From the NCBI GenBank assembly GCA_963664935.2, contig CAXXSE010000001.1, forward strand, positions 186,001-250,000: a stretch of DNA of 64,000 bases, in the 5' to 3' direction. This DNA is from G963664935 sp963664935. GTDB lineage: Bacteria; Pseudomonadota; Gammaproteobacteria; Methylococcales; G963664935. This document shows positions 17,624-26,385 of the stretch, one piece after another. The notes under the pieces were generated by a model. It saw only the letters and a list, made by a program, of their open reading frames with translations, searched no databases and had not been told where the DNA came from. A program made the translations under genes and the position numbers. Position 1 is the stretch's first letter, and each line of letters starts with the position of its first letter.

Positions 17624-18106
17624 ATGAATCGCATCGGCGATAACCTTGTTTGCACTGGTTCCAACCGGGAGATTGTCAAAGCGCTCGTAGAGTTTGAGGT
17701 CAATTTCATTGTAGCAGGAGGGCTAGCCGTTTCTTGGTACTGCTCCGATCGCCAAGCGGATGATATGGATCTTATGATCCAACCGTCGGTCAATAACTCT
17801 TATCGAACAGTTAGCGCTCTTGAGACTATCGGGTTAAAGCCGCCCGATTCATCGGGCTTCAGTAAGCTTGGTGTGCAGGCTAAACTCAAACAGCACCATT
17901 ACGCCGATCTGATAACTCCTCCTAAGGGAGGGCCGTCGTTCGAAGAGCTTTTTTCGAATGCGGAAGACGGAAAACTCTTTGATTTCCCCGTTCGGATAGT
18001 AGGACGAAAAAGCTTAATCAAATTGAAGGAATTTGCTGCTAAAGAAGAGCCCGAGCAGCAAAAGCACCAAGATGATATTCGGAGGCTAAAGGCAAGTGCC
18101 AACTAA
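17624..18106 (+). CDS. nucleotidyltransferase-fold protein (AbiEii/MNT-like)
   Basis: A 160-residue protein with the minimal nucleotidyltransferase signature: VNFIVAGGLAVSWYC followed by a DMDLMI metal-binding pair, as in the DUF6036/AbiEii group. The arginine/lysine-rich second half, with RIVGRKSLIKLKEFA and a C-terminal EPEQQKHQDDIRRLKA helix, is also typical, since the latter resembles the K-x-x-R-x-K-D-x-x-D-x-x-L element of these proteins. The ATG at 17624 is chosen over an upstream TTG because an AGGTGG lies at the right distance. Function (toxin-type AMPylation or other nucleotidyl transfer) is unknown. The gene ends exactly where a group II intron begins, so the intron may have displaced its partner. 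Confidence 0.65.
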   Translation: MNRIGDNLVCTGSNREIVKALVEFEVNFIVAGGLAVSWYCSDRQADDMDLMIQPSVNNSYRTVSALETIGLKPPDSSGFSKLGVQAKLKQHHYADLITPPKGGPSFEELFSNAEDGKLFDFPVRIVGRKSLIKLKEFAAKEEPEQQKHQDDIRRLKASAN

Positions 18107-19999
18107 TCGGGATAGGGAGCTACTCAAGTAGCCCCCTCCCACAGCACCGTACATACGGGTCAGTATACGGCGCCTAGCCTGGTATTAACTGAGATACTTC
18201 ATCGGGCAAATCGACTTCATATCAAGTGTCTATCGGGCCGTAGCCGGATGGTGAATCTTGCACCATAGCGTGCGGATGGAAATGAGTCCTATTTGTTCAA
18301 AATATGTGTTGCTCAATCCGCTGTTAGTGGCCAATGTTTTGGACAAACGCCAGTAGCTTTTACGCGATAGCCCTAAACGAATGGCATCGCGTTTATTAAC
18401 ACCGAGCTTGATCAGCGCTCTAATCCGACGTCTCGGTCTGCGCCACTGTTTCCAATAGCACATCCTGAGTCGCCTTCGAATCCAGCCGTCGAATAGAACC
18501 GCATCGTCGTACTTCAACCCACAGCCATAATGCGCCATCCAGCCTTGAACGTATTGTTTAAGGCGAAAAATGCGCGATAGTATGGAAATACCGGGCATCG
18601 GCGGGTGATGCGTTTTAACTCGCGTTTGAATCCCTGAACTTTGCTCGCCACGGTTTTTAATTTTTTACCGTGGATTTTAAAGCCCAGCACTGAACTGTCT
18701 TTAACCTGACTGACTTTACTTTTGCTCGCGTTCACCTTCACTTTGAGCTTGCGCTCCAAGTAGCGGCTGACACTCGCCAACACCCGCTCACCCGCGCGCT
18801 TGGATTTGACGAAAATCGCCACATCGTCGGCATAACGGATAAACTTGTGCCCTCTCTTTTCCAGCTCCTTGTCCAGATCATCCAATAGGATATTACTTAA
18901 TATTGGCGATACGGGGCTGCCTTGCGGAATCCCGATCCGAGTCGGCTGTAGCCGACCCTTGACCATCACCCCAGCCCGCAGTAAGCGACCCAGGAGTTTC
19001 AGCAGACTTTTGGACTTGACGCGTCGACCCACGCGATCCATGAGAATATCATGGTTCACGGTGTCGAAAAACTTCTCCAGGTCGATATCGACCTGAAACC
19101 GATAGCCTTGCCGATAATACCCCTGAGCTTGCCGTGCGGCTTGCTGGACGGATCGTCCAGGCATATAGCCGTAGCTGTTAAGCGAGAAAGTAGGATTAAA
19201 TATCTCACCCAGTACCTTTGCAATCGATTGCATGAGTACCCGGTCTAACACACAAGGAATGCCCAATCGGCGCATCCCCCCTGACTCTTTGGGAATCTCA
19301 ACACGAAGTGCAGGGGTTGGCCGATAACTTCCAGCGCGCACCTGATTCTTGATGATTTTCCATTGCGGTCTTCCCCACTCCGGGAATCGTTCAATGCTGA
19401 TATTATCAACACCGGGCGCGCCCTTATTGGATCGAACCTTTTTCCATGCCTCAGCTATACATCGATTCGATACGATGTATTCCACCGATGCAAGATCGAT
19501 AGGCGATGGATTCATGACGCGCCTGGTCTCCAATTCCCCGGTCGGGGTTTGCGAATGACCAAAGCTCACGAGCACCACCTTATCACACTGCCTTCAGACC
19601 TTTCCCCAACAACATCATTGGGTTCTCGTCCTCGGCTGACTTCTGCCCTGTTAACGCGCACCTTCGCAGGCTCTGTTCCACCGCTGCCGTTAGGCAACTT
19701 AGGCAGGCAGATCTCCCCGGGTAAAAACATGATCTTTCCCTGCGCAACCACTACATTTACCCTCCCCCAGTGATCCAGAGGGGCTTCGTCATGTTGTGCT
19801 GACTCGCCCTGAGGTTCGGCCTTATATGTAGTTTCTGTCTGTTGGCTCGCAGGTTTGCACTTAGGCTTCTTTCAGCGGGTCGGTCGCCCTTCCGCACCTT
19901 GCCCTCGGCTAGTACTTTTAAAGTTGTCAAATATAACTCTTTTCTGGATAATGTACAGGGGACTTGCACCCCATAAAATCATGCCCATGCCGGGCACAC
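18107..19999 (-). mobile_element. group II intron with frameshifted maturase ORF
   Basis: On the minus strand the element begins near 19999 with GTGTGCCCGGCATGGGCATG, the conserved 5' end of a bacterial group II intron. It runs through a structured leader, encodes a reverse transcriptase, and ends near 18107-18112 after a domain V/VI-like segment (CGCCGTATACTGACC, CCGTATGTACGGTG, then a GGGGGCTACTTGAG hairpin and CTATCCCGAT). The size of about 1.89 kb is normal. Its 5' exon carries a large palindrome (20026-20086), as group IIC introns prefer. The 3' boundary directly abuts the stop codon of the plus-strand nucleotidyltransferase gene. Exact ends are judged by eye. Confidence 0.8.
18230..19578 (-). 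pseudogene. ltrA: group II intron reverse transcriptase/maturase, frameshifted
   Basis: The intron-encoded protein. The first frame (19578 to about 18600) has the RT blocks: KGAPGVDNISIE, RRLGIPCVLDRVLMQ, PQGSPVSPILSNILLDDLD and the catalytic FIRYADDVAIF. A one-base shift near 18600, in ITRRC/PGIS, moves the reading to a second frame. That frame holds the maturase X domain (RIFRLKQYVQGWMAHYG, WIRRRLRMCYWKQWRRPRRR) and the tail to 18230. There is no HNH endonuclease domain, as in group IIC proteins. The start giving MVLVSFGHSQ is uncertain; MNPSPIDLASVEY at about 19515 also fits. It is not functional as read, unless the indel is an assembly error. Confidence 0.82.
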
Positions 20000-20025
20000 A
20001 CAAAGCGATCGAGGCCGACGCGTGA

Positions 20026-20086
20026 TTGCCGCGCGTTTTAAACCGGCATTGATTTTCGGCCTAAAACGTGCGGCAATCACGCGCGG
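20026..20086. repeat. large palindromic hairpin in the intron 5' exon
   Basis: GCGTGATTGCCGC followed by a GCGTTTTA run pairs with TAAAACGTGCGGCAATCACGC across a loop of about 20 nt, giving a stem of about 20 bp with one bulge. It lies some 25 bp upstream, in intron orientation, of the intron insertion point. Such stems (terminators or attC sites) are the known recognition feature of group IIC introns. Confidence 0.7.
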
Positions 20087-20098
20087 CTCATCGCAACG

Positions 20099-20264
20099 CT
20101 AGTACCCCGCACACTAAATAACTACGTTTAAGCGGCGAGGATAAATCGCCGAGAACAAGGCGCGACAGCGCAGGAATAGCCATCCTCTTTCAAGCTGTCG
20201 CAACGCGGTTATCGACGATTTAGACCATCAAATAGACGTAGTTATTTAGGGTGCGGGGTACTAG
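20099..20264. mobile_element. 166-bp MITE with 27-bp terminal inverted repeats
   Basis: The left end is CTAGTACCCCGCACACTAAA with TAACTACGT following. The right end is its near-perfect inverse (ACGTAGTTATTTAGGGTGCG then GGGTACTAG). The interior has no ORF and includes short repeats such as GGCGAGGATAAATCGCC and CGCGACAGCGC. CTAG at both outer edges is palindromic and could be part of the repeat or a target duplication. The element is non-autonomous. Confidence 0.75.
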
Positions 20265-20628
20265 TTCCAAGTGTCACCCTCCAAATGTCGCCTTTGGGTT
20301 GGTAAACGACCATCGCTTAGAAAATCCGAATGTCCGCAATGAGTATAATCCGGTCATTCGAGTGAATTGCTCGACTGTCCGGAAATGGCCCGAAACAGGT
20401 CACTCATATACAGGGGAGAGGTGGCGAACCCTACGGGAAACTATCCTAAAAATGCACGGGGTTGGGACCCCTATAAGATGAAGACCCCCAGGGGGGGTGC
20501 GCCAAATTGATGGATGCTGGGGGTGTCGGGGGAACCTGGAAGCCGTATCTTAATTGTCTACTTTGTCTGAAAAAAGCGGGTACATATCATGTGCCCCGAA
20601 TATTGGATTTTTCAATCTTGTGACTTTT

Positions 20629-20718
20629 CCAGTTTTAAAACGGGGTTTTTCACTGTGGGATTTCCCCATTTTAAAACGGAATTGTATCTTTCCCGTTTTA
20701 TAACGGGGATTTTCACCG
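20629..20718. repeat. three iteron-like TTTTAAAACGGG repeats
   Basis: TTTTAAAACGG-type units begin at 20633, 20669 and 20696 (the last reads TTTTATAACGG), each preceded by C-rich and followed by G/T-rich sequence. They stand about 110 bp downstream of the primase-helicase pseudogene. Repeats like these beside a replication gene could be remnants of an origin of the integrated element. Confidence 0.4.
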
Positions 20719-20771
20719 AAGGGGAATTATTTTGTCACGATTGTCACTTGCGCGCGCGTAAGATAGAAAAT

Positions 20772-20801
20772 CTTCTTCTTCTTCTTCTTCTTCTTCTTCT
20801 T
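20772..20801. repeat. CTT trinucleotide tract, ten units
   Basis: An uninterrupted (CTT)10 tract, purine on one strand, followed by more T-rich sequence. It is prone to slippage. It is not inside a plausible gene. Confidence 0.9.
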
Positions 20802-20830
20802 TTGCTTTTTCTTTTATTTTACAATATCTA

Positions 20831-23548
20831 CTATAGCGTTTTCCTTAAGTGACATTGGTGACAGGATGGGGCTTTCGATTCTTCGATTGACGCTTTAACT
20901 TCCCTCCGGTGTTTTTTCTCCTTCTCGGCCCGTTCAGCAAACATCAAGTGAATCTTCGGATTTACCCGCCATGCCGATGTGGGCTGCCCTGGTTTTGTAC
21001 CCCAGGGTTTCACCCAGTCCGTCAGCTCCAGGTCGCGCATGACGGTGGCTATCAGCTTTGAACGTGCATCACCTTTCAGCTCCTTAAAAGGCGCATAAGC
21101 GCGATATAGGTCGCGGCTTTTCACCTCGGTGAGTTCTCTTGCCAAAAGATGCCCTGCCACCCATCGACTGTGGCTATCAAAGTCTAGATATTCCTGGTAG
21201 AAACGGATCATTGACGGGACTAGGAATTCCAACATCAAGTCAACTGCCTGCCGCATGGTGTGGGCTTCGATAAATTCTTTGATGCGTTCCTCATCCGAGT
21301 CGGCCCATTCCACAAGGTGGAACACCAACGCTATCCGAAACAGCTGGGCTTCAGCTTTCGATAGCGCCGCGATGATCTTCGGAGGGAGATCTAGGCCCTA
21401 CTCTCATGCCGTACAAGCGTTTTCGCGCACGGTCAGCCATCTCCTGAGCTTCCGGGCTAAGTTGTAGGGGTAGAGGTTTAAACTCGTCAGGACGGCCGCT
21501 CATTTGTTCTATTTGATCATAATTGTTCCCCAAGCGCTCCACGACATGGTCATAACGGGCCTGTATCTTCTCGTCCTGAGGGATGTCTCTTCCAAACCCT
21601 GCATCCTCCGCCGTAGATTATCAGGAAGCGTTGTAGCAGACCGTCATCCTCTGATTTATTGAATAGCTTCCACAAGGGCTCCGGTTGAATCGTCCCGTAG
21701 ATTGAAAGACTCCAGTTTTCAACAGAGGTGTGGCGGGACATTCTGTCCACAGTTCGCCGCCCTCCATTGTAGGCTTCGATATATACAGACCGGTCCTTGT
21801 TTTTACCACTAGGTCGATAGGCATCCATCGAGCCAAACCAACCTGATAATTCATCCTTTAGGAACATCACTCCACCGGTATTTTCGGCGCAGATTTCCAG
21901 CGCCTTCTCTAAGGTGACATCATCCATCGTATAACACCGCAGAATAGGCGAAACGGGCGTTTGAGGTTTCGTCTTAAGCATCATCATCCCCCGAGGTTCC
22001 ACTATGCGTGTAGTTGGCTTGGCCCTTCCGCCAAAGTTTTATTTTTACCCCGTAGAGTTTCAATTCATCATCATAAGTAGTTTTTGCTTTCGAGTAGTCC
22101 TCAGCATGCTTACCTTCAAGTTTGCGTACCACTTTCCGATTGTATGCATCCACAGGTGTCTTTTTGCCACCTGGACCTTGAACAATCATCGACCATAAAC
22201 AAGGGCGTTCGGTCCAGCTTTTATCGTTCGCCTTGGGTTGGATACGGTGGTCGTCGTGGCAAAACAGCAGGAGGTTGCTGAATGCTGACCATGCCGCCAT
22301 AGCGGGATCGACTCCCAAACGGTGCGCGATTTCCTCACCCTGTTTTGCGATGACCTCTGGCCAGTGCTTGCGTTTATAGTCCGATGGGCCGGGCTCAATT
22401 GCTGTAAAGATGTCCATCGGCTCTGGCCATTTCGATGCATCGGACAAGGTGTTATTAGATGCATCGTGCAAGGGGATATTGGCAAACAACTCATCCGTAG
22501 TTGGTTGGCGGTTACCGATACCCGCCTTAACTTGATCCCATAGGTATTACCGTTTGGCTTGTTCGGTTCGTTTCTGAGTATTGCGAGGACGGTGATCGCG
22601 GGCCATCTCCATGACCGCATAAGAATCGATCAAAACCCAGAAAACTTCCCGAGGTTGCAGGCCACTCATGTAGAGGTGAGCGAATAGTCCAAATACTTCA
22701 GCGGAACGGTCTCCGGTATCTCCTTCAATATTTTCCAGCCGCGCTTGGGATTTGGGATGTAGACGTTACAACCAACCCGCCGGTGGTTCTATGGGCTCCG
22801 GAATCACTCCATTTGTGCTTGATTGTGAGTCTGAAATAGACGAGTCGTCATTGCCTGTCCGATACTGCTTGTAAACTTTTGCAAGATCCTCAGTATCTAT
22901 GTTTTTGATGTCTTCAAACCCCTGCAAACAAACTCCGGTCATAGTTAAATATCGATTTCCGGCAGTGTTATACATTTCTATTCCCTGGGTAGAATTATTA
23001 AAATCTCTCCCCGGTAACGTACCAAACCCAAACAATCTTAAGCCTGTCCCCGAGGGACTTACTTCGGTGTAGGTTGCAAGTTGCTGCATGACCTCTTCGG
23101 CCCAAGGCTCGACTTCTTTGGTTTCGGGGTTTACGCAATGGTCTATGTCTACTCCAACCATACCATCAGGCAGAACAACCCCCAGGCCGCACAGGTTCTG
23201 TCCGTTTGTTTGGCTGTGTTGGTATGCGGCATCTGCCTCGGTATAACTTGACCAGTTGCTCGGTTTTTTTGTGCTTGCTGGGTAATTTGGATTTGTTGCC
23301 TGATAGGGTGGCTTGGTTAACTTCCAGATTCCATTTTTCCGTTGCTTCCATTATCCTTTCCAAACCACCCAACGATTGAGTTTCTTTAGTTCGGGAGGGA
23401 TGTTGTCAAATTGTGGAGCCAATACGTGATCAACGGGATTGCCGGGTTGCTCAGCGTCGGTTGGCATGGTAGGACACTCAATGTTGGACTTTATCGGTAA
23501 TGCACCGGCCCCGGTTGCTGCCGGGGACACTTGTCTGGAATCATCCAT
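20831..23548 (-). pseudogene. primase-polymerase/DUF3987 helicase of an integrated element, heavily decayed
   Basis: A replication protein of about 900 residues in broken pieces. From 23548: a prim-pol N-terminus with PPELKKLNRWVVWK and MVGVDIDHCVNPET, ending in TYTEVSPSGTGLRLFGFG and a QGIEMYNTAGNRYLTMTG core. Then a linker leads into the DUF3987 helicase part (WPEVIAKQGEEIAHRLGVD, GPGGKKTPVDAYNRK, MFLKDELSGWFGSMD, RHTSVENWSLSIYGTIQP) and a C-terminal helical part to 20831. The frame is interrupted by three in-frame TAA codons (23351, 22766, 22547) and at least three frameshifts (about 21980, 21590 and 21400). An SD (GGGAGA) precedes the ATG. It once drove replication or excision of the element and is now inactive. 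Confidence 0.75.
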
Positions 23549-23559
23549 TCTCGATCTCC

Positions 23560-23796
23560 CTACGTCATTCGACTATTTTGCTGCTCAACGCAACGAAAGA
23601 ATTCCATCTCATCAATTAAAACGCGCCGTCCAACCCGCTTGAACGCGGTGGTGAACACATTGGTTTCGGCGTGAAATATTAAGTGGCGTAATCCTCCAAT
23701 TGGAGGCCACTCATGTTCGTTACTCCATTTGGTAACAGGGATTAACCGAGAACGTGGTTAGGAGGAAGAAACCTCAGTTGAATTTTGACTAGGCAT
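23560..23796 (-). pseudogene. AlpA-like small DNA-binding protein, nonsense-interrupted
   Basis: An ATG at 23796 opens MPSQNSTEVSSS, hits TAA at 23758-23760, and in the same frame continues PRSRLIPVTKWSNEHEWPP, IGGLRHLIFHAETN, FKRVGRRVLIDEMEFFRCVE, ending at TAG 23560. The WPPIGGLRHLIF...GRRVLID pattern is that of the small helix-turn-helix proteins encoded just upstream of primase genes in integrative elements. The primase start lies 12 bp after its stop. It could be expressed only from an internal start, none of which is obvious. Confidence 0.55.
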
Positions 23797-23949
23797 GAAT
23801 ATACTCCATAACTTTTGTGGAAACAATTAGCCGACGATGAGGTGCTGTCGGCTGTTATGGAGTATAAAATCAGGTTAGAAGATGACTTGGAATATCTGCC
23901 TATGTCCGCCAATGGTGGGGGATGTCTGAGTTTGTCCGGGAATGGCGAC

Positions 23950-24309
23950 TTATTTCTTGTGGCTGGAAGGGTAATATCGTTTATAGCGTTTCCCGAATGC
24001 TTCACGATCAATTTGTTGACCCTCGAGTGTTATTGAGTTTTCCGCGAAAGTAACTTCATAGTCTTTAGGTGGATTTTTTCGAAGCGTTGCCCATAGTTCA
24101 AGTTCAGTTGGCGTGTAGCCATGTTTGGTTTCATATTCAATGACGCAAACTTGAATTATTAAAAAGCTATCGTCTTGGTTTGAAGGCTTCTTCATTTCCA
24201 TAATTTTACGGTTTTCATGCCGTTTCTCTTCTACCGGGGAACCAACAGATTCCTTTGTAGGTAATAAATTTTGTTCGAAACAAAAGCGTTCGCACTCGTC
24301 TTTATCCAC
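23950..24309 (-). CDS. unknown protein of the integrated element
   Basis: 119 residues from a GTG start (VDKDECERFCFEQN), no recognised family. Acidic N-terminus, a predicted helix around KHGYTPTELELWATLRKN, and a short strand-rich segment YEVTFAENSITLEGQQI resembling a small winged or beta-hairpin unit. The same frame is open upstream to about 24370 with protein-like sequence (KGIYPVFFRFPGEGHASG), so the true start may be upstream and lost or non-ATG. It lies between the integrase operon and the AlpA-like gene, on the same strand. Function unknown. Confidence 0.5.
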   Translation of the reverse strand: MDKDECERFCFEQNLLPTKESVGSPVEEKRHENRKIMEMKKPSNQDDSFLIIQVCVIEYETKHGYTPTELELWATLRKNPPKDYEVTFAENSITLEGQQIDREAFGKRYKRYYPSSHKK

Positions 24310-24388
24310 GCGGTAGGTTTGGATACCGCTAGCGTGGCCTTCTCCCGGAAAGCGGAAAAATACGGGATATATCCCTTTAATGGATAAG

Positions 24389-24616
24389 TTACCGTTCGGC
24401 TTCTTTTTCTAATCTCATTAGCAGCTTGGCCTGGGCTTCCCTATCACCGGGATGGCCCATGCCAGCAAAGTATCCAGTTGGCACACCGTCCTCCGGCCAG
24501 CATTCATATTCTGCCCACTCTTTATATTGGGTTAAATCGATGACGCCGCCACGTTCAAAAGCCGATTCTATTCCGTCTCGCTGCTGGTTTTGTTGTAGAA
24601 CGCTAAGACAACTCAT
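24389..24616 (-). CDS. small unknown protein overlapping the integrase end
   Basis: 75 residues from the ATG at 24616 (MSCLSVLQQNQQRDG), which overlaps the last 14 bp of the integrase gene and has a GAGGTGGG SD within it. It contains WAEYECWPEDGVPTGYFAGMGHPGDREAQAKLLMRLEKE, with an aromatic core and a charged C-terminal helix. No family is recognised. The overlap indicates translational coupling with the integrase, suggesting a role as an excision or regulatory accessory; this is inference. Confidence 0.55.
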   Translation of the reverse strand: MSCLSVLQQNQQRDGIESAFERGGVIDLTQYKEWAEYECWPEDGVPTGYFAGMGHPGDREAQAKLLMRLEKEAER

Positions 24617-25682
24617 GACCCACCTCACCAAAAATCTTCTCGTTCATAGAAGCCACAACCTTGCTAGTATGCGCTTCCGAAAGATGGGCGTACCGCTTAA
24701 CCATTTGAAGGGTTTTATGGCCTAGGACTTCGGCGATTTCAGCTAATGAAGCGCCATTCATGGCTAAATAACTGGCGGCGGAATGTCGTAAGTCGTGCCA
24801 ATGAAAATCGATTATTTCCGCGCTTTTCAGTGCGGTTTCAAATGGTTTTCTTAATTCAATGGGTTTATCTAAATTCTTACTGGGAAATAGTAGGTTATTA
24901 TCAAGCCGCCTGATTTTTGCATGGGCTAGTAACACCTCAAGGGCATGTCCAGCCAAGGGAATACGCCGTCGTTCCCCATTCTTGGTTTCATGTAGAATTA
25001 AATAGCCTGCTTTTAGGTTTATGTCCCGCCATTTCAAACCCATCAATTCGCCACGTCTCATACCTGTACTGAGTGCCAGAACGACGCACATGTAAAGCCA
25101 TTCATTTGACGATTCCTTGCAGGCTTGAAGCAATCCGGCCCGCTCGTCATCATCCAGAAACCGAACTCGGCCGCGCGATTCCTTGGGCTTTTTAACCTTT
25201 CGCATGGGCGAATCTTCGAGCCATTGCCATTCATTTACTGCGATAGTGAAAGCATGGGATAAGGCCGCCATGTATCGAACCACGGTGGCCGGGCTTCTCT
25301 GAGTTCCTCGGCAAGTCTCACCGCTGCCTAATTCATCCCGATATTGCACGATCAGGGCTGGCGTGATATCCGATAAGAGATGGCCTCCTAATCGATCTTT
25401 CCACCACCCCAGTTGTTGCGATTGTTTTGCTGCCTGTTTCGGTTTTGCGGGTAATACATCCTTGACATACCTATCAACCATTTCAGCGAAGGTATGCTTT
25501 TTCGCTTCGGCCGTCTTAAAGTGGCGGCCTTCCTGTATTGCCGATTCGGTATGGGTAGCCCATTTTTTCGCGTCCGTTAATCGGCGGAATGTGGCGGTTT
25601 GAACTGGATAGCCTTTTAGGCGTACTTTTACTCGGTAGGATTGTGCCCCATCGGGGTTAGTGCGTTTTTCAATTGATGCCAT
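24603..25682 (-). CDS. tyrosine-type site-specific integrase
   Basis: A 359-residue tyrosine recombinase. N-terminal arm-binding part (YRVKVRLKGYPVQTATFRR), SAM-like core-binding domain (about 65-165), catalytic domain with arginine in LSTGMRRGELMGLKW, HDLRHSAASYLAMNG, LGHKTLQMVKRYAHLS (catalytic tyrosine in KRYAHLS). All key residues (R, H-x-x-R, H, Y) are visible and the frame is intact. It reads away from the tRNA at 26128-26204, whose 3' end it faces across 445 bp; such integrases commonly insert at tRNA 3' ends. The rest of its element (20.6-24.4 kb) is decayed, so it may now mobilise little. Confidence 0.92.
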   Translation of the reverse strand: MASIEKRTNPDGAQSYRVKVRLKGYPVQTATFRRLTDAKKWATHTESAIQEGRHFKTAEAKKHTFAEMVDRYVKDVLPAKPKQAAKQSQQLGWWKDRLGGHLLSDITPALIVQYRDELGSGETCRGTQRSPATVVRYMAALSHAFTIAVNEWQWLEDSPMRKVKKPKESRGRVRFLDDDERAGLLQACKESSNEWLYMCVVLALSTGMRRGELMGLKWRDINLKAGYLILHETKNGERRRIPLAGHALEVLLAHAKIRRLDNNLLFPSKNLDKPIELRKPFETALKSAEIIDFHWHDLRHSAASYLAMNGASLAEIAEVLGHKTLQMVKRYAHLSEAHTSKVVASMNEKIFGEVGHELS

Positions 25683-26127
25683 TATCGCCCCCTTGGGACA
25701 ACAAACGGCTTTTGATATGATGATATGCAGCCATTGCTTTAACTCCCGAAAAGTTAAAAGTTTGGTTAGGGTGAATAGGTGTTTACCGCACCTGTTTACC
25801 CGACACTAATATTCTACAACAAAGCACGAAAAACAGCAACAAGTGATACGTTATCACCTGTTCTTTTATATAAATTTTTACTAAAACAATAAGATATAAT
25901 AAAACGCTTTGTACATGGGGCACTTAGGGGACAGTTACTAGGCGATTTTGCCCTTTTGGGCTTCATTCTGTATGGCAGATTTAAGAGTGTGGAACACCAC
26001 GATTCGAACAGAACGAACCGTTCGCAACGATTGCGGTTTGTTGTGGCGTTTTATTTTGAAATGTCCCATGAGTGTCCCATGGGCAATAAAAAAGGGCTTG
26101 GCAATCTACCTAAGTCCTTGTTATTTA
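25683..26127. other. integrase upstream region up to the tRNA
   Basis: Should contain the integrase promoter and one attachment site. An AT-rich segment lies at 25860-25910. No duplicate of the tRNA 3' end was recognised in the 17-24 kb region by eye, so the distal attachment site is not located. Confidence 0.4.
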
Positions 26128-26204
26128 TGGTGGGCCCTGTAGGACTCGAACCTACGACCGAGGGATTATGAGTCCCCTGCTCTAACCAACTGAGCTAAGG
26201 GCCC
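26128..26204 (-). tRNA. tRNA with CAT anticodon (probably tRNA-Ile2, lysidine type; else Met)
   Basis: A 77-nt cloverleaf on the minus strand including an encoded CCA (26128-26130). The acceptor GGGCCCT pairs with AGGGCCC, the D-arm is AGCTCAGTTGGTTAGAGC, the anticodon loop is CTCATAA with CAT at 26168-26170, and the T-arm has GGTTCGAGTCC. The acceptor with C4 and C5 and the GACTCATAATC stem-loop resemble E. coli tRNA-Ile2(CAU), which TilS modifies to read AUA, more than elongator tRNA-Met. It is the likely insertion target of the adjacent integrase. Confidence 0.9.
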
Positions 26205-26385
26205 GAAAGGTACACACTGTGTTCGCCATGGCTTGCGAGGCGCGTAGAGTATCATATATCTGGAGTCGTTTCGAATTTTTCACTGGAAAGCTTGCCTCCT
26301 AGATTCGACAAGTTGCGAAACTTTTACCAATCCGACGAATGGTTAGAGCAATATACAGGTAACCTGAACCGCGTGACACTGTTGT

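Noticed and set aside
19363..19773. Plus-strand ORF of 136 codons over the intron
   Set aside because: Lies antisense to the intron RT start and leader RNA; no protein-like features.
20629..20718. Short CRISPR-like spacing of the TTTTAAAACGG units
   Set aside because: Only three units, uneven spacing and imperfect repeats.
22186..22620. Minus-strand ORF of 144 codons in the primase region
   Set aside because: Another frame of the decayed primase-helicase; the protein-like frame is the one with the WPEVIAKQG segment.
20831..23796. Stop-codon reassignment (TAA as glutamine) in the integrated element
   Set aside because: The same pseudogene has at least three frameshifts, and other genes of the element and chromosome end in TAA, so nonsense decay is simpler. 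Kept only as a finding to check.
23742..24011. Minus ORF of 89 codons overlapping the AlpA-like region
   Set aside because: Overlaps two better-supported frames and has no SD or family features.
17000..24600. Distal attachment site (copy of the tRNA 3' end)
   Set aside because: No stretch matching TGGTGGGCCCTGTAGG was recognised by eye; cannot be claimed.
25956..26171. Plus-strand ORF running into the tRNA
   Set aside because: The C-terminal residues are translated tRNA antisense (GPVGLEPTTEGL), a classic false annotation.
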